From Podospora pseudocomata (lineage: Eukaryota > Ascomycota > Sordariomycetes > Sordariales > Podosporaceae), in the NCBI RefSeq assembly GCF_035222375.1, contig NC_085888.1, positions 1,116,001-1,180,000 of the forward strand: a DNA stretch of 64,000 bases, in the 5' to 3' direction. The stretch's first letter is position 1. Each line of letters starts with the position of its first letter. The notes beneath the pieces are model-generated. The model worked only from the letters and a program-made list of their open reading frames with translations, searched no databases and was not told where the DNA came from. This document shows, one piece after another, positions 44,821-55,000 of this stretch. The translations under genes were made by a program, and so were the position numbers.

Positions 44821-45865
44821 ACGTGGTTTATAAGCGAAAGTGCCATATAAGCGAAAGCGCCACGCAATTGATCCACACGTAACATCTCCCTTCTTCATCC
44901 TCCTTCTCTACAACTGAACATGCCTCAAAAAAACGATGAAAGTAGCATAATCTTGGCCCTCGAAGCGATGAAGAATGACCCGAAACTAAGCCTAAGAGCT
45001 GCAGCAAAGATCTATTCTGTCGATCATCGGAAGCTGGGTCGCCGCAAGCAGGGTCAGCCATCACGCCGCGATATTTCAGCCAACTCGCGGAAGCTGACTA
45101 CTCTAGAAGAGTCTGTTATTATTCAATATATTATCGACCTAGATTTGAAAGGATTTCCTCCTCGCTTGTCTGGTGTGGAAGATATGGCCAACCGATTGCT
45201 TGCCGAACGCGATGCGGGACGCGTCGGCGCGCTCTGGGCGCACAACTTTGTTAAACGGCAACCAGAACTCACTACGCGTTTTAATCGGAAGTACGACTAC
45301 CAAAGGGCCCTATGCGAAGATCCAGAGGTTATTGGCGGCTGGTTTACACTTGTACGGAACACAATTGCGAAGTATGGTATTCTGGAGGTGGACATCTACA
45401 ACTTTGATGAGACGGGGTTTATGATGGGGTCTCTAAAACGCCAAACAACCCAACTGAAGCCTCTTCACAATCTAATCTCATCAAGTCTCGGATTGCACAG
45501 CATCAGAATAGCTCTCCAACTGAGATTTTAAAGGCAGTTGACGTCCTTGCGAAAGGAACGTCCAGGATAATGCATCAGTTAGCATTATTGAAGGTAGAGA
45601 ACCAGAGTCTCCGAGTAGCAAATGAAGCACTAAGCAAGCGCCGAAGGGCCAAAAAGCAACGTGTTCGGCAAGGAGTATCACTCTCTGTACAAGATGCACA
45701 GGATTTGCAGGGTCAGAGAGATGTTGAGGCGCAGATAATGGAGGAAACGCAGGTAGGTAGTGGTCGGAAGCCGAGGACCGAGACGCGTGCGCGACGTTGT
45801 GGCAACTGCGGCGAGCCTGGTCATAATGCGCGCACATGTCAGATAGTTGTAGAAACGTCTGAGGA
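44821..45865 (+). mobile_element. Pogo/Fot1 deletion derivative, copy H, 3' truncated
   Basis: TA target at 44819-44820. The left end ACGTGGTTT with two iterons (ATAAGCGAAAGTGCCAT, ATAAGCGAAAGCGCCAC) equals the two-iteron end of copy G. The sequence follows copy G (reverse complement) with no difference I could see for about 1,045 bp, including the internal deletion, then stops matching after GTCTGAGGA at 45,865. The other terminal repeat is missing. Confidence 0.9.
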
Positions 45866-45881
45866 TAGTAAAATTAAATAA
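44920..45881 (+). pseudogene. Fot1/pogo transposase remnant, copy H
   Basis: Same 203-codon N-terminal frame (MPQKNDESSIILALEAMKND to the out-of-frame tail) and same 103-codon C-terminal frame as copy G, except that the last residues change to SEDSKIK where the element is cut off. The catalytic Asp residues after the first are deleted. It lies in inverted orientation to copy G, about 7 kb away. Confidence 0.88.
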
Positions 45882-46761
45882 AAGTATTTTGTATGTTGAT
45901 AGTATTAATTATAGTATATTTAGAAACACTAAAAAAATATATTATAATAAGCTATTTTATATATTATATTTTAGGACTCTCTAATATTATACTATTTACT
46001 CTAGATCTTTTTTCACTTTTAATAAATTAATAAATATATTAGATTATTTAGAGTTCAATAATTATAGGCTTTTATATTAATAAAAACAAAGTTAAACTCA
46101 AATATACTTAATTAAATATAAATTAGAAATAAACTTTACTTAATAATATTAATTATAAACAATAAGGGGCTAAAATTACCCGAATAGTTATATTATCCTC
46201 TATTACTACATTAATGAAGACTGGATATTTTTACGCTATATAAAGTATATAAAGTTTTTGAAGTAAATAAATAAATAGATAAATCTTTACCTTTCTAAGT
46301 ACTATCACGATTTCATTTTCTTTTACTTGTAACACAATTCATTAGTATAATATATATACGGAGGAACTGGCTGGTGTAGATAGACAGTTCCTCATGCAAG
46401 CAATTCAAGTTCATTTGTCTACAATCTACTCTCAGTAGCTCTTTGTTAGAACAACCTGTTGTTGACAGTGAACCCGTGTCTGAGACGCTTGTCACAACCT
46501 TCGATCATCCTGTCATATTCACCTTCGGCGTACTGCCTTGCAGTCTGTATCCATTCCTGGTGCAGGTTGTAACATTATTGTAATAATTAATTAGTAGTAT
46601 GATGTATAGCATATCTTTAATTTTATGATATTAATTAAATCATTTATAATATTTTAATTTGTACTTTAATTTCAATTTTGATTTTGATTTTTTATTATTT
46701 ACAGTTTTATTGTCAAGGCTTGATAAATAAGTTCTGCGACAAACGTGTGACGAACCCCTAT
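45866..46761. other. A+T-rich relic with LTR fragment
   Basis: A+T-rich DNA on both sides of an LTR fragment (46351-46573). Just before the next LTR, 46746-46761 reads TGTGACGAACCCCTAT, the reverse complement of the family-1 LTR 3' end, so a 16-bp inverted LTR tip is fused to the following LTR. Confidence 0.6.
46351..46573 (+). mobile_element. LTR fragment, related to family 1
   Basis: Starts at the TATATATACGGAGGAACTGG core, keeps the GGAACTG..CAGTTCC inverted repeat, then diverges in U5 (ACAACCTGTTGTTGACAG) and ends near GGTTGTAACA. The U3 part is absent. Probably a sister subfamily. Confidence 0.65.
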
Positions 46762-47210
46762 TGTCACAGTTAACCCAACGGCAGGTCGCGCAGTATGTGG
46801 GGCGCAGGACGTCCCCAGCCAATCATTAGGAAAGTCAGGAGACAGCCAATTGGGGCTGGCCAGAAGTGCTATGGCGCCAAGACCCACCAGCACTCTGCAG
46901 GATGCAAGATGCTCGGGGTGATCGAAGGCATAGCACGACGAGCACTTTACAGGATGCAATGTGCTAGGAGTGATCGGGGCCATAGCAGGGTTAGCACTTC
47001 ACGGTCCCAAGGTCTATATATACGGAGGAACTGGCTGGTGTAGATAGACAGTTCCGCAGTATGCAATACAAGTCACAATCGTTGGTATTCAGACTATTGT
47101 GATTGAGACAAGCCATTGTTGTACACTGTTTAGCTGTACCGAACCAGGATTGTTCAGAAGTGCCTTCAACCAGTATCCCTTTCAGAGGTTCTGTACAGGG
47201 GTTCGTCACA
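46762..47210 (+). mobile_element. LTR, gypsy-like family 1, island right edge
   Basis: 449 bp from TGTCACAGTTAACCC to GGGGTTCGTCACA. The core TATATATACGGAGGAACTGG and R/U5 match the other copies. Flanks (CCTAT and TGAGG) do not match, so it is either one LTR of a broken element or a recombination product. It marks the switch from relic DNA to ordinary genes. Confidence 0.85.
46889..46992 (+). repeat. 52-bp tandem repeat inside the LTR U3
   Basis: Two 52-bp copies (46889-46940 and 46941-46992), each starting AGCACT and containing AGGATGCAA, GTGATCG and CATAGCA, followed by a partial third. Many of the differences between copies are transitions. The repeat is upstream of the TATA-like core. 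Confidence 0.85.
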
Positions 47211-47651
47211 TGAGGTTACTAGTAAACTTATTCTCGATGCCTTCAACGTGTTTTCTTTATAGCTTTTTTCAATGTTACCCCTTTATTACCTATTTGTTCT
47301 GCTATGCTTTCTTCTGGCCCCTGATCGATAGACATTGTTTCTTTGTTACTGTTGCTTGCCCTTTTGCCCAGTGGTGGGTTCAGTTCTGAACCCCGAGCAA
47401 CCGCTCCCCGCTTGACATCGAACATAAGCCCATTTCTGCCTCAATCGGATATTACACTTTCCAGCACCACCCCCTCTTTTCTCACGGCACTTGTTATTAA
47501 ACACTGGGAACTCAAATCACCGTCTATCCATAAAGAATGGAGCTGCTCCCGTCCCCGTCAGACCATGGTCGCATACCACCGTTCCAAGTCATATTATCAT
47601 CGACTTACACATCTTAACAGAAGTCCTGCTTTGCATTCTGTTACATTGACG

Positions 47652-48497
47652 ATGACTTCCACGAGTCACATCAACATCTGGGCTGTTCTTGCTGCCACAG
47701 TCCAACTAGCTGCAGGCATTCCTTTGTCACCGGCCGCGGCAGACTGCAACCGCGCCGTTCTGGCAGAGGCAGCAGACGCCTATGTTGCTAGCCAGAAAGC
47801 TGGCAGCCTGGCTCCCCTGCAAGAATTTGTTGCCAGTGGTTGGGAGTACGAGGAGAACAACAAGCGTATTGATGCAACGAAGTCCGTTCTGACACAAGGA
47901 TTGGCCATTGACCACCGACGTACCATCTATGACCTCGTCGACTGTGCCACATTCACCGAGCTCATTGCCGCAAACAACCCACAGCCACATGTGATTGGCA
48001 CTCAAATCCGCCACGGTGCGGACGGCAAAGTAACCCTCATTGACAGTGTCGTCTCCACGACTGGGTCATGGCTCTTTAATGCTCAAAATACGCTCGAATA
48101 CGCCCTTCAGGAGAAATGGGACATCATCCCTGAGGGAAAGCGGGACAGCAGAGAGAAGATCAAGGCGGCCGGCGACGCCTACATGTCGATGTGGGATGAT
48201 GCCAAAGCCTCGAGCCTCGTTCCCTGGGGGGCGCCGTGTGCGAGGTTGGAGGGCGGCGCTTATACAGGCAGAGGTGATGAGGACACATGCAGGCAAGGAA
48301 TCCCGACAAACAGTAGCCAGGCACCCAATACGCGCCGCCGCTATGTTATCGACGAGTCTATGGGGTCTGTCAATATTCTTTGTGTTTGGGAGCACATGAT
48401 GAACGCGGCCGACAGTCATGAATTCCGCCTTGAGAACGGAAAGGTACGATATATTCACACTATGACTGAGTGTGGAGGCCGAGTATGCAGGCTGTAG
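47652..48497 (+). CDS. Secreted DUF8021-type (NTF2/SnoaL-like) protein
   Basis: 281 codons from the Met at 47,652 (MTSTSHINIWAVLAATVQLA), which gives a clean signal peptide ending near AAGIPLSPAAA. The frame is open further upstream (to 47,343), but that part has no secretion signal or conserved residues and overlaps likely 5' leader. The mature part begins with CNRAVLAEAADAYVASQKAG and shows the DUF8021 series: WEYEENNKRID near residue 65, LAIDHRRTIYDLVDCATFTE, HVIGTQIRH, DSVVSTTGSWLFNAQNTLEY, KRDSREKIKAAGDAYMSMW, PWGAPCARLEGGAYTGRG and NTRRRYVIDESMGSVNI. Function of the family is unknown; it is common in secreted fungal proteins. It is the first gene right of the transposon island, 440 bp from the LTR. 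Confidence 0.82.
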   Translation: MTSTSHINIWAVLAATVQLAAGIPLSPAAADCNRAVLAEAADAYVASQKAGSLAPLQEFVASGWEYEENNKRIDATKSVLTQGLAIDHRRTIYDLVDCATFTELIAANNPQPHVIGTQIRHGADGKVTLIDSVVSTTGSWLFNAQNTLEYALQEKWDIIPEGKRDSREKIKAAGDAYMSMWDDAKASSLVPWGAPCARLEGGAYTGRGDEDTCRQGIPTNSSQAPNTRRRYVIDESMGSVNILCVWEHMMNAADSHEFRLENGKVRYIHTMTECGGRVCRL

Positions 48498-49061
48498 GGA
48501 GCAAATAGCGAACTGTAGAGGAGCAGCTATTATTCTGCTGAAGCATGTTCAAGGTCTTGTTAATCGATTGGTTTATGGTGTAAATTAGGTAGGCTTACGA
48601 AAAGCACAAAACCGAGATGCTCCAGGCTTTTAGAAAATCATGATGCTTAGTACCTGTGCTGTGGGAAGCGGCTATTCTCATTGTCGAGAGGGGAAGCTCC
48701 TGAATATATGTGAAACCTCAAGGCACATTTGGCATTTGTGTGATGGACCAATCCGGCCTTTCATTATTCCGTCCAACTACCAAGCAACGCCAAGCAGATG
48801 CTGTCAAGACAGCTATTGTATATACACCACATAAGCATCACCCTCGTATCAGGCCCCCCCTCCCCCCACCAAGACCAGTATCATAAAACTGATACTACGC
48901 TAGATACATACATGCACGCTCAAATAGTGACCAAAATAACTCACTGCCTTCTTAACACCCAAAGAAAACCGATACATAGAGCTAAAACCTGCTCGAAATC
49001 AATCCATGTTTAAAGCCTCCCACTGACAGTGATAGCTACGAACAAAAACTGTGTCTGGACC
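48498..49061. other. Convergent intergenic spacer
   Basis: About 560 bp between the stops of the DUF8021-type gene (+) and TOR (-). It should contain both 3' ends. No other feature seen. Confidence 0.5.
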
Positions 49062-52000
49062 TCACCAAAAGCTGCACCACCCTATATAGTGCTGGCAGAG
49101 ATTCTCAAGCTTGGTAGCCTCAATGATCAGCTTATTAACCTGATCTTTAACAAGAAGCTCTTCGTTCGGCTTGAAATCACGACCCGTGAGTTTCTGGGAG
49201 ACCCGGTCAAGCACTTCGACAGCCCGCGCATTTTGCACCTCCGCGATCTCGATGGGGCCATGGACACCGTCATTGGTTATGCTCGGGAGCGGCGCGGCGG
49301 ATGAGTTTGTACGCGCACGGCTACGCGCCCCGGTCAAGCCTTCGGGACCAGCTTGTGCTGCCAGGAACTCAGTCGGGGCCATCGGAGCCTCCAGTATGGA
49401 AGGCCGACGCACCCGTGCTGCCTGGGGCCCGGCAATAGCTTGCTCTCTCTCCGAATTGAAATGTGGTCCAGCGGGACTGGCCGGGTTGGTAAGACGCCAC
49501 GTGAGTAGCGGGTCGTGAATGAACTAAAGATACAAGTTAGTACAAGACACGATATGTGGCTATAGGTGGTTCAACTTACAGCCTCGAGAACGGCCATAAC
49601 GCTCTCCTTATTGTCACGCAAGACTCTCATCACGTGTTCGCATGTAATCCGGAAGCTGCCCTCGATGTTGCTAACCTCCATGGCATAAGTAAGCATGCGG
49701 GTAAGCCTAAAAGGCACCCGCTCCGGGTACTTCTCACGCTTCATCGCCACCTCAAAGCAGTCGCCAAAGTCAATGTGAATGATCTTGCCCGTGATGCGGT
49801 CCAGCATCAGGTTGCTCGGATGACGGTCGCCCAAGCCCAGGATGTACCCGACCATCGACATGACGCCGAGGGAACGCGTGTAATTAGTTCGCCTGTCTAA
49901 CCAGGCTTCGGAGCTCTTGCTCTTTAGCCACAAGACCCGGTACAGATCCTGACCCGTTGTGTTATCAAGGGCATACCCAAACACTTCCACCTTCTGCATG
50001 AGTGTGAGGTTATCGTAGTCGGGCGCCATCTGAAGCATGATCCGATGCTCGATGTTAAGGAGAATCTTTCTTGACTCCCGATAATCACGGATAAGCTGGT
50101 GGATCGTGTCGCTGTCTGGGACCCAGCCGAGAAGACCCGAGTTCTGCGACAGCGGAATAGCCGGGTAACGTTGGATGTTGAGATGGCGCTTGTAGCATTC
50201 CGAGTCGTTGGCCAAGAGCGTGTTGCAGAGGCCGAAGAGCTGCATGACACGCTCATCCTGCCTGATGTCCTCATGACCTTTGAGCAAGAAAGTGTACGTC
50301 TTACCGTCACTTCCAACAATGTCAAGTTTTCGCGGACGTTGCTTGCTGCTGATGACCGTAAAGGTGCCGTCAAAAGACATGATTCGGACAACCTCTTGGC
50401 CGCTGCGATACGTTCCCGGCACCGCGAGCTCCAGGTCCCTGGCCTGGAGCAGGTCCGGAGAGCAGTAGGTCAGCTCCAGTGTGGTCATCTGTGGAAGCTG
50501 TCGGCTGATACGACGGAAAACCTGGTAGTACAAGTCCCAGGCTTGGTTCAGGTCATTGACGTCCTCTGTTTCGCGATATTGCCGGCACCACTCGCGAGCC
50601 TCACCCAGATCACGGCCGAACGTCTGTGTAAATGAAACCTCCCGGAGGGTTTGAGGACCCTTTTCGAGCAGGTCGTGAAGGGGCTCGAGGGCATCAAACA
50701 TTCCCTTGATATTGTGATCGCCAAAGTAGAGCCGGGAAGCCTCCTCCAGACCCTCATGCCATAGCTCGTGCCAGAGGACCGCGGTCCTAATAAGCTCGCG
50801 GCTCACCGTCTCTGCCTGCTCGACCAGCTTATGACTGTGCTGACGGATTGTCTCCATAATGACGCTGGCGGTCTTGGACCTGCGCGTGCTTTGTCGCGAC
50901 TTCATGGCAACCGTCAAGGGGTAGACTAACGCCTGGGGGTGCGCACGACCGACATCAGACAACAGAGCATGGATTGACGCCTGAACCTTCTTGTTAGGTT
51001 GGGTAATGCGAGCGATCAACTGTGGAATGACCTCAAGCCAGGTATCGACGTTGACATGATTGAAGCCCTCTGTCACAGTACCGGCGACATCGGGGTTGCC
51101 ACCATATGTAAGCCAGAGTGTGAGCAAACGCAGCGTGTCTTGCAGAGAGCTTCCCGAAGAGAGCGAAATAGACTCGAAAAAGCCATGCACAGCAGGCACG
51201 GCATACTGGATGATGACGCCGCTGTCTAGGTCCTTGCGAGATCCAAGGGCCTGCACCACTTCGAAGTTGGCCAAGGCCCAGGCATGCCAGGCCTTGTACC
51301 AGCGGCGATGATAATAGGTGGCCTTGTAGTAGCAGGAGAGGATGTCTTTGCGCCGTGTGTATTGCCAATCGTCCTTGTTCAGGGCAATCATCCAATCGCC
51401 CTGGCGGAGGTAGCACTTGGCAAGCAGCACCGTTTGTTCTGTCCAGTGACGCTGCACATCCGGGCTGAGTAATGCCGCCTCGTCGAACTCGGAAAAGGTA
51501 GAGGCCTGATGTAAGCCGTCAATTGCACCGTTACCGGCCTGGGTGGAAGCGGCTAGTTGGTGTCTTGCGCTCTCTACCCTGTGGGCCGTCTCGTCAGTGA
51601 ACTTGCGAAGGCAGTACAGCGTTCTCTCGGCGATGGTTCGGTCAGTGTTTCGCATCGCCGGCTGCAAACCGACCTCCCACTGGTACTTGAGTACTGCATA
51701 CAGAACCGGAGACGCAAGTCTCTCGGCATCGGGGTCTATGGGGCGGTCGTGCCAGTGAGGGATCACTGTGTCCAGCGGCACATCCGACCCGATAAGCTGT
51801 CTCAGTGACTTCTCCGCCAAACCCATCCGTCCAGACTTGCGGCACAAGTTGGCGAACTTAGTCCACATGTGCATGTTCTCTGGTGGCGTGAGCACGAGCG
51901 ACCGGAGTCGCAGCATGCGCTGCCATACCTCAACGTTTCGCTGGCACCCCTTGAGACGAGTCTCCCATGTTGCCCGCAAACTGGCTTGCTTTTCAGCATC

Positions 52001-55000
52001 GCACTGCTTGTAGATGATCAATTCTTCCAACTCTGCAAGCATCTGAACGCGCACAACAACTTGGTATGCCCTGTTGTAGGATTCGCTCACGAGGGCGCTC
52101 AGCTCTGTATCGAGACCTTCTCGAGCCTGGTCGATGCAGCCCAGGGCTTCTCGGAACTGATTGCGGTGGAGGGCTAAGATGGCGCCGAAGAAGGCGCGAT
52201 CTGGTGAGAATCGCTTCATAGACTTCAGGTAGTTATCCATAGAGTCCCATTTCCCGAGCCCCCAGGCAGCCGTGGTGGCAAGGCCTGCGATCATGCGTTG
52301 AACCTCTGGTGCCGAGTTTGACCATGTCTTGCCAGCCAGCGAGGCTAGCGAATCCCACTCGCCCAGCGCATGGTAGCAACGCATCTTGCCCATGACGATG
52401 TCGACCGGTGTGGGCTGGTCAGGCGGAAGCTCGCGTTCGCGTTGGCAGTAAAAGTTAAGCGCCTCATCCCAGCGCTCCAGCTTCTCGAACCAGCTTTCCC
52501 GCAGCGTGATCCCGTCCTTGTACGCCTTCACCTTAGTCAAGATACCAATGGCGGCATCGGACTGCTGCAACTGATTGTTGATCACAATCAGGGCTTCGAC
52601 CGCGTGACTGTTGTGGTCCTGAAGAAACTCGAGTTCCTTGTAATGCAGCGCTTTGGCATAGGCGTGACATCTTGCCGCCTCACGTCCCAAGGTTCGAATG
52701 TCGATTGGTAGGGCCTTGTCATCATGTTCCATGAACTCGGCAAGGTTCAGCAAAAGGCCCAGAAGATCAGGAGGCACATTCTCGGATTTGATTGTGTTTT
52801 CGATGTTGGTGATCAGTTCCTCCTGCACGAGCATTAGTAAACTTGCCGGGGGATCGCGGCAACTCAGTTCTTGGCCTACCTGAAATTGTTCGTACAGCTC
52901 GCTCCAGCATGAGACGAAGGCAGAGTTGAAGAGCTCCCTTGCCAGTGGCTGATAAGTGCTTGCCAAACTGGCGCAAGCTCGGAGTGAGTGATTCGGGGAC
53001 TCGGAAAGTAACGTCGTGCTAAACTTGCGGAACCACTCGTGCCAGTCGTCTTTAGTAGACTTACCCTTGGTTTCCCAGGCTTGCCGTAAATGCATGGGGT
53101 TGAGATCCAACTTCTTGGGCGGGCTGTTTTCAGAGGCATGAAGCTCGACTGCATTGTCCTCGAAGCGCGGCGCGAGGTTAGGCGGTAATGTTTCCCCTTT
53201 CTTGAGCTTTTCGACGGCCTTGTCATAGTTGGAGTGTTGGAGGCCGTATGTTGAGATGGTTTTGTGGACGGTGTGTTCAAAGTGCAAATAATCACGCCCC
53301 AGCTGCAACATGAGGGCACATAGCGTGTCGAGGGCAGCCACTCTTAGACTTGGTTCGTGGCTGGCAAGGACCCGGGTGAGGGGGTGGATAATTTTGGACG
53401 CATAGTCGTTGAGATTCACCATGCTCGAGAGCTTGCCAATCGTTTCAATGGCAGACTTGCGCAGAAACATGGGTTGGGCCGAGTTGTCGAAGAGACGTAC
53501 CAACACGGGGATAATGAGGTGCATATACTCCTCGGCGCTTGAGCCGAACACCAGAAAAGCATGAAAGATCTTTTCGGTCGGTTGCCGCTTGGTGGTGGTG
53601 TCCTTTTCCAGCAAGCCGAGCATCATCGGGAGGAGACTGGCAAGGTAAACCTTGAACTCGCCCTCTAGGGAGCGTGCAATGGACTCGATCAACGACATGA
53701 TGGTGGTCTGGAGCGAATATGTCGTGTCCCAATACTCCTGGAGAACCTCGATGATGTCCGGGAGGTAGACCCTGATATGCTGACGGACAATTCCAACAAG
53801 CCTACTAAGGTGGTTGAAATAGAAGTCGAGTCGCGTTTGGCTCGAGGCGCGGATCACGGCGATAAAGGCAGGCACCACACGGTCGAGGAACTGGACACAC
53901 TTGAGCCCAAGCGTGATGAAGATGCTCATGATGGCATCCACCACGTTTCCGTGCCACTGCACCAACGACTGGTCTTTGAGGATCTGGAGAAGGGCATTAA
54001 TAACAACGGTTGGGTAGTAGTCCTCCTGTGAAGGGGTTAGCCCGCCCATCATGAGGGACACATCAGTTAGTTGGGTTGCTTCGGTTTGCTTCTGTGTGCG
54101 CGGCGCGCGATCTTCGACCTGCTGTTCTGGGGTTTTAGCCTTGTTTTTCGACGTTACTTTGCGCTTCTGCTTTTCAACCACTTCAGGAGGGGAGTACGGT
54201 CCGAGAAAGAGGGCGACGTTGTCGTTCTCGTCGTCCGAATCATCCGAGTCTTCCATGGTTGGAGTAGCAGAGGACAATGCGCTGAAATGGGCGTGGCGAA
54301 GGGGAACAAAAGAACAGTTGCGCTGTACCTGATATTTGTAGGGATCGAGTGCTCCCAGGATGCCCATCACCTTGATGGTTTCCTGTCGTAAAAGCCCGCG
54401 CTGAGGCTCACCCCGGATGATGGACTGCAGGATCTCAAGAAGTTGGGGATACTCGAGGTAGGGTTTGATGACATAGCCTGTGTTACTGGCCAGCTGACCG
54501 AGGGTATGCAGGGCTGCCTCCCGTTTAACTGGTGCGCTTTGATCCTGCAATGCGTCAATGATGATGGGCATGAGATCCTTCTTGTAGTTTAGCATCTCTT
54601 CTCCACCAACGGTGCACAATTCCCCGAGTGCTTGGAGGACAGTCGCAGCAACGGACGGGATCAGGTCGCGAGCTTTTGGCAGCAACACTTGGGTGATGGA
54701 GTTGACGTATGGTTTGACCAGCTCCTGAGCGTGCCGTGTGAGAAGACTGAGTAATCTCGAGCTTTCCTCCTTGCTCCGAGCCACATCTGTGTATTCAAGC
54801 TCTGTCAACATCTGAATGATGGTTTTTCGCAGCTGGGGGATAACATAGGCGGGATTGTGGCGAGCCAACCGGCCTATGATGGACACGGCCACCTCCCTGA
54901 CGGCAAACTGTTCATCGTGGAGCGCGAAGAACAAGGTGCGTATATTCTCAGCCTTGGCGAGATGCTGGTCAAATCGCTCGTCAAGGGCTGCTAGCAACGT

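Noticed and set aside
16056-47210. The whole island as a single giant LTR element or Starship-like cargo element
   Set aside because: The two outer LTRs have unrelated outer flanks and the left copy has its own near-match target duplication; no tyrosine recombinase (DUF3435) captain or cargo genes are present.
47343-47651. N-terminal extension of the DUF8021-type open frame (103 extra codons)
   Set aside because: It puts the hydrophobic secretion signal deep inside the protein, has no conserved residues, and begins close to an LTR; the Met at 47,652 gives a clean signal peptide.
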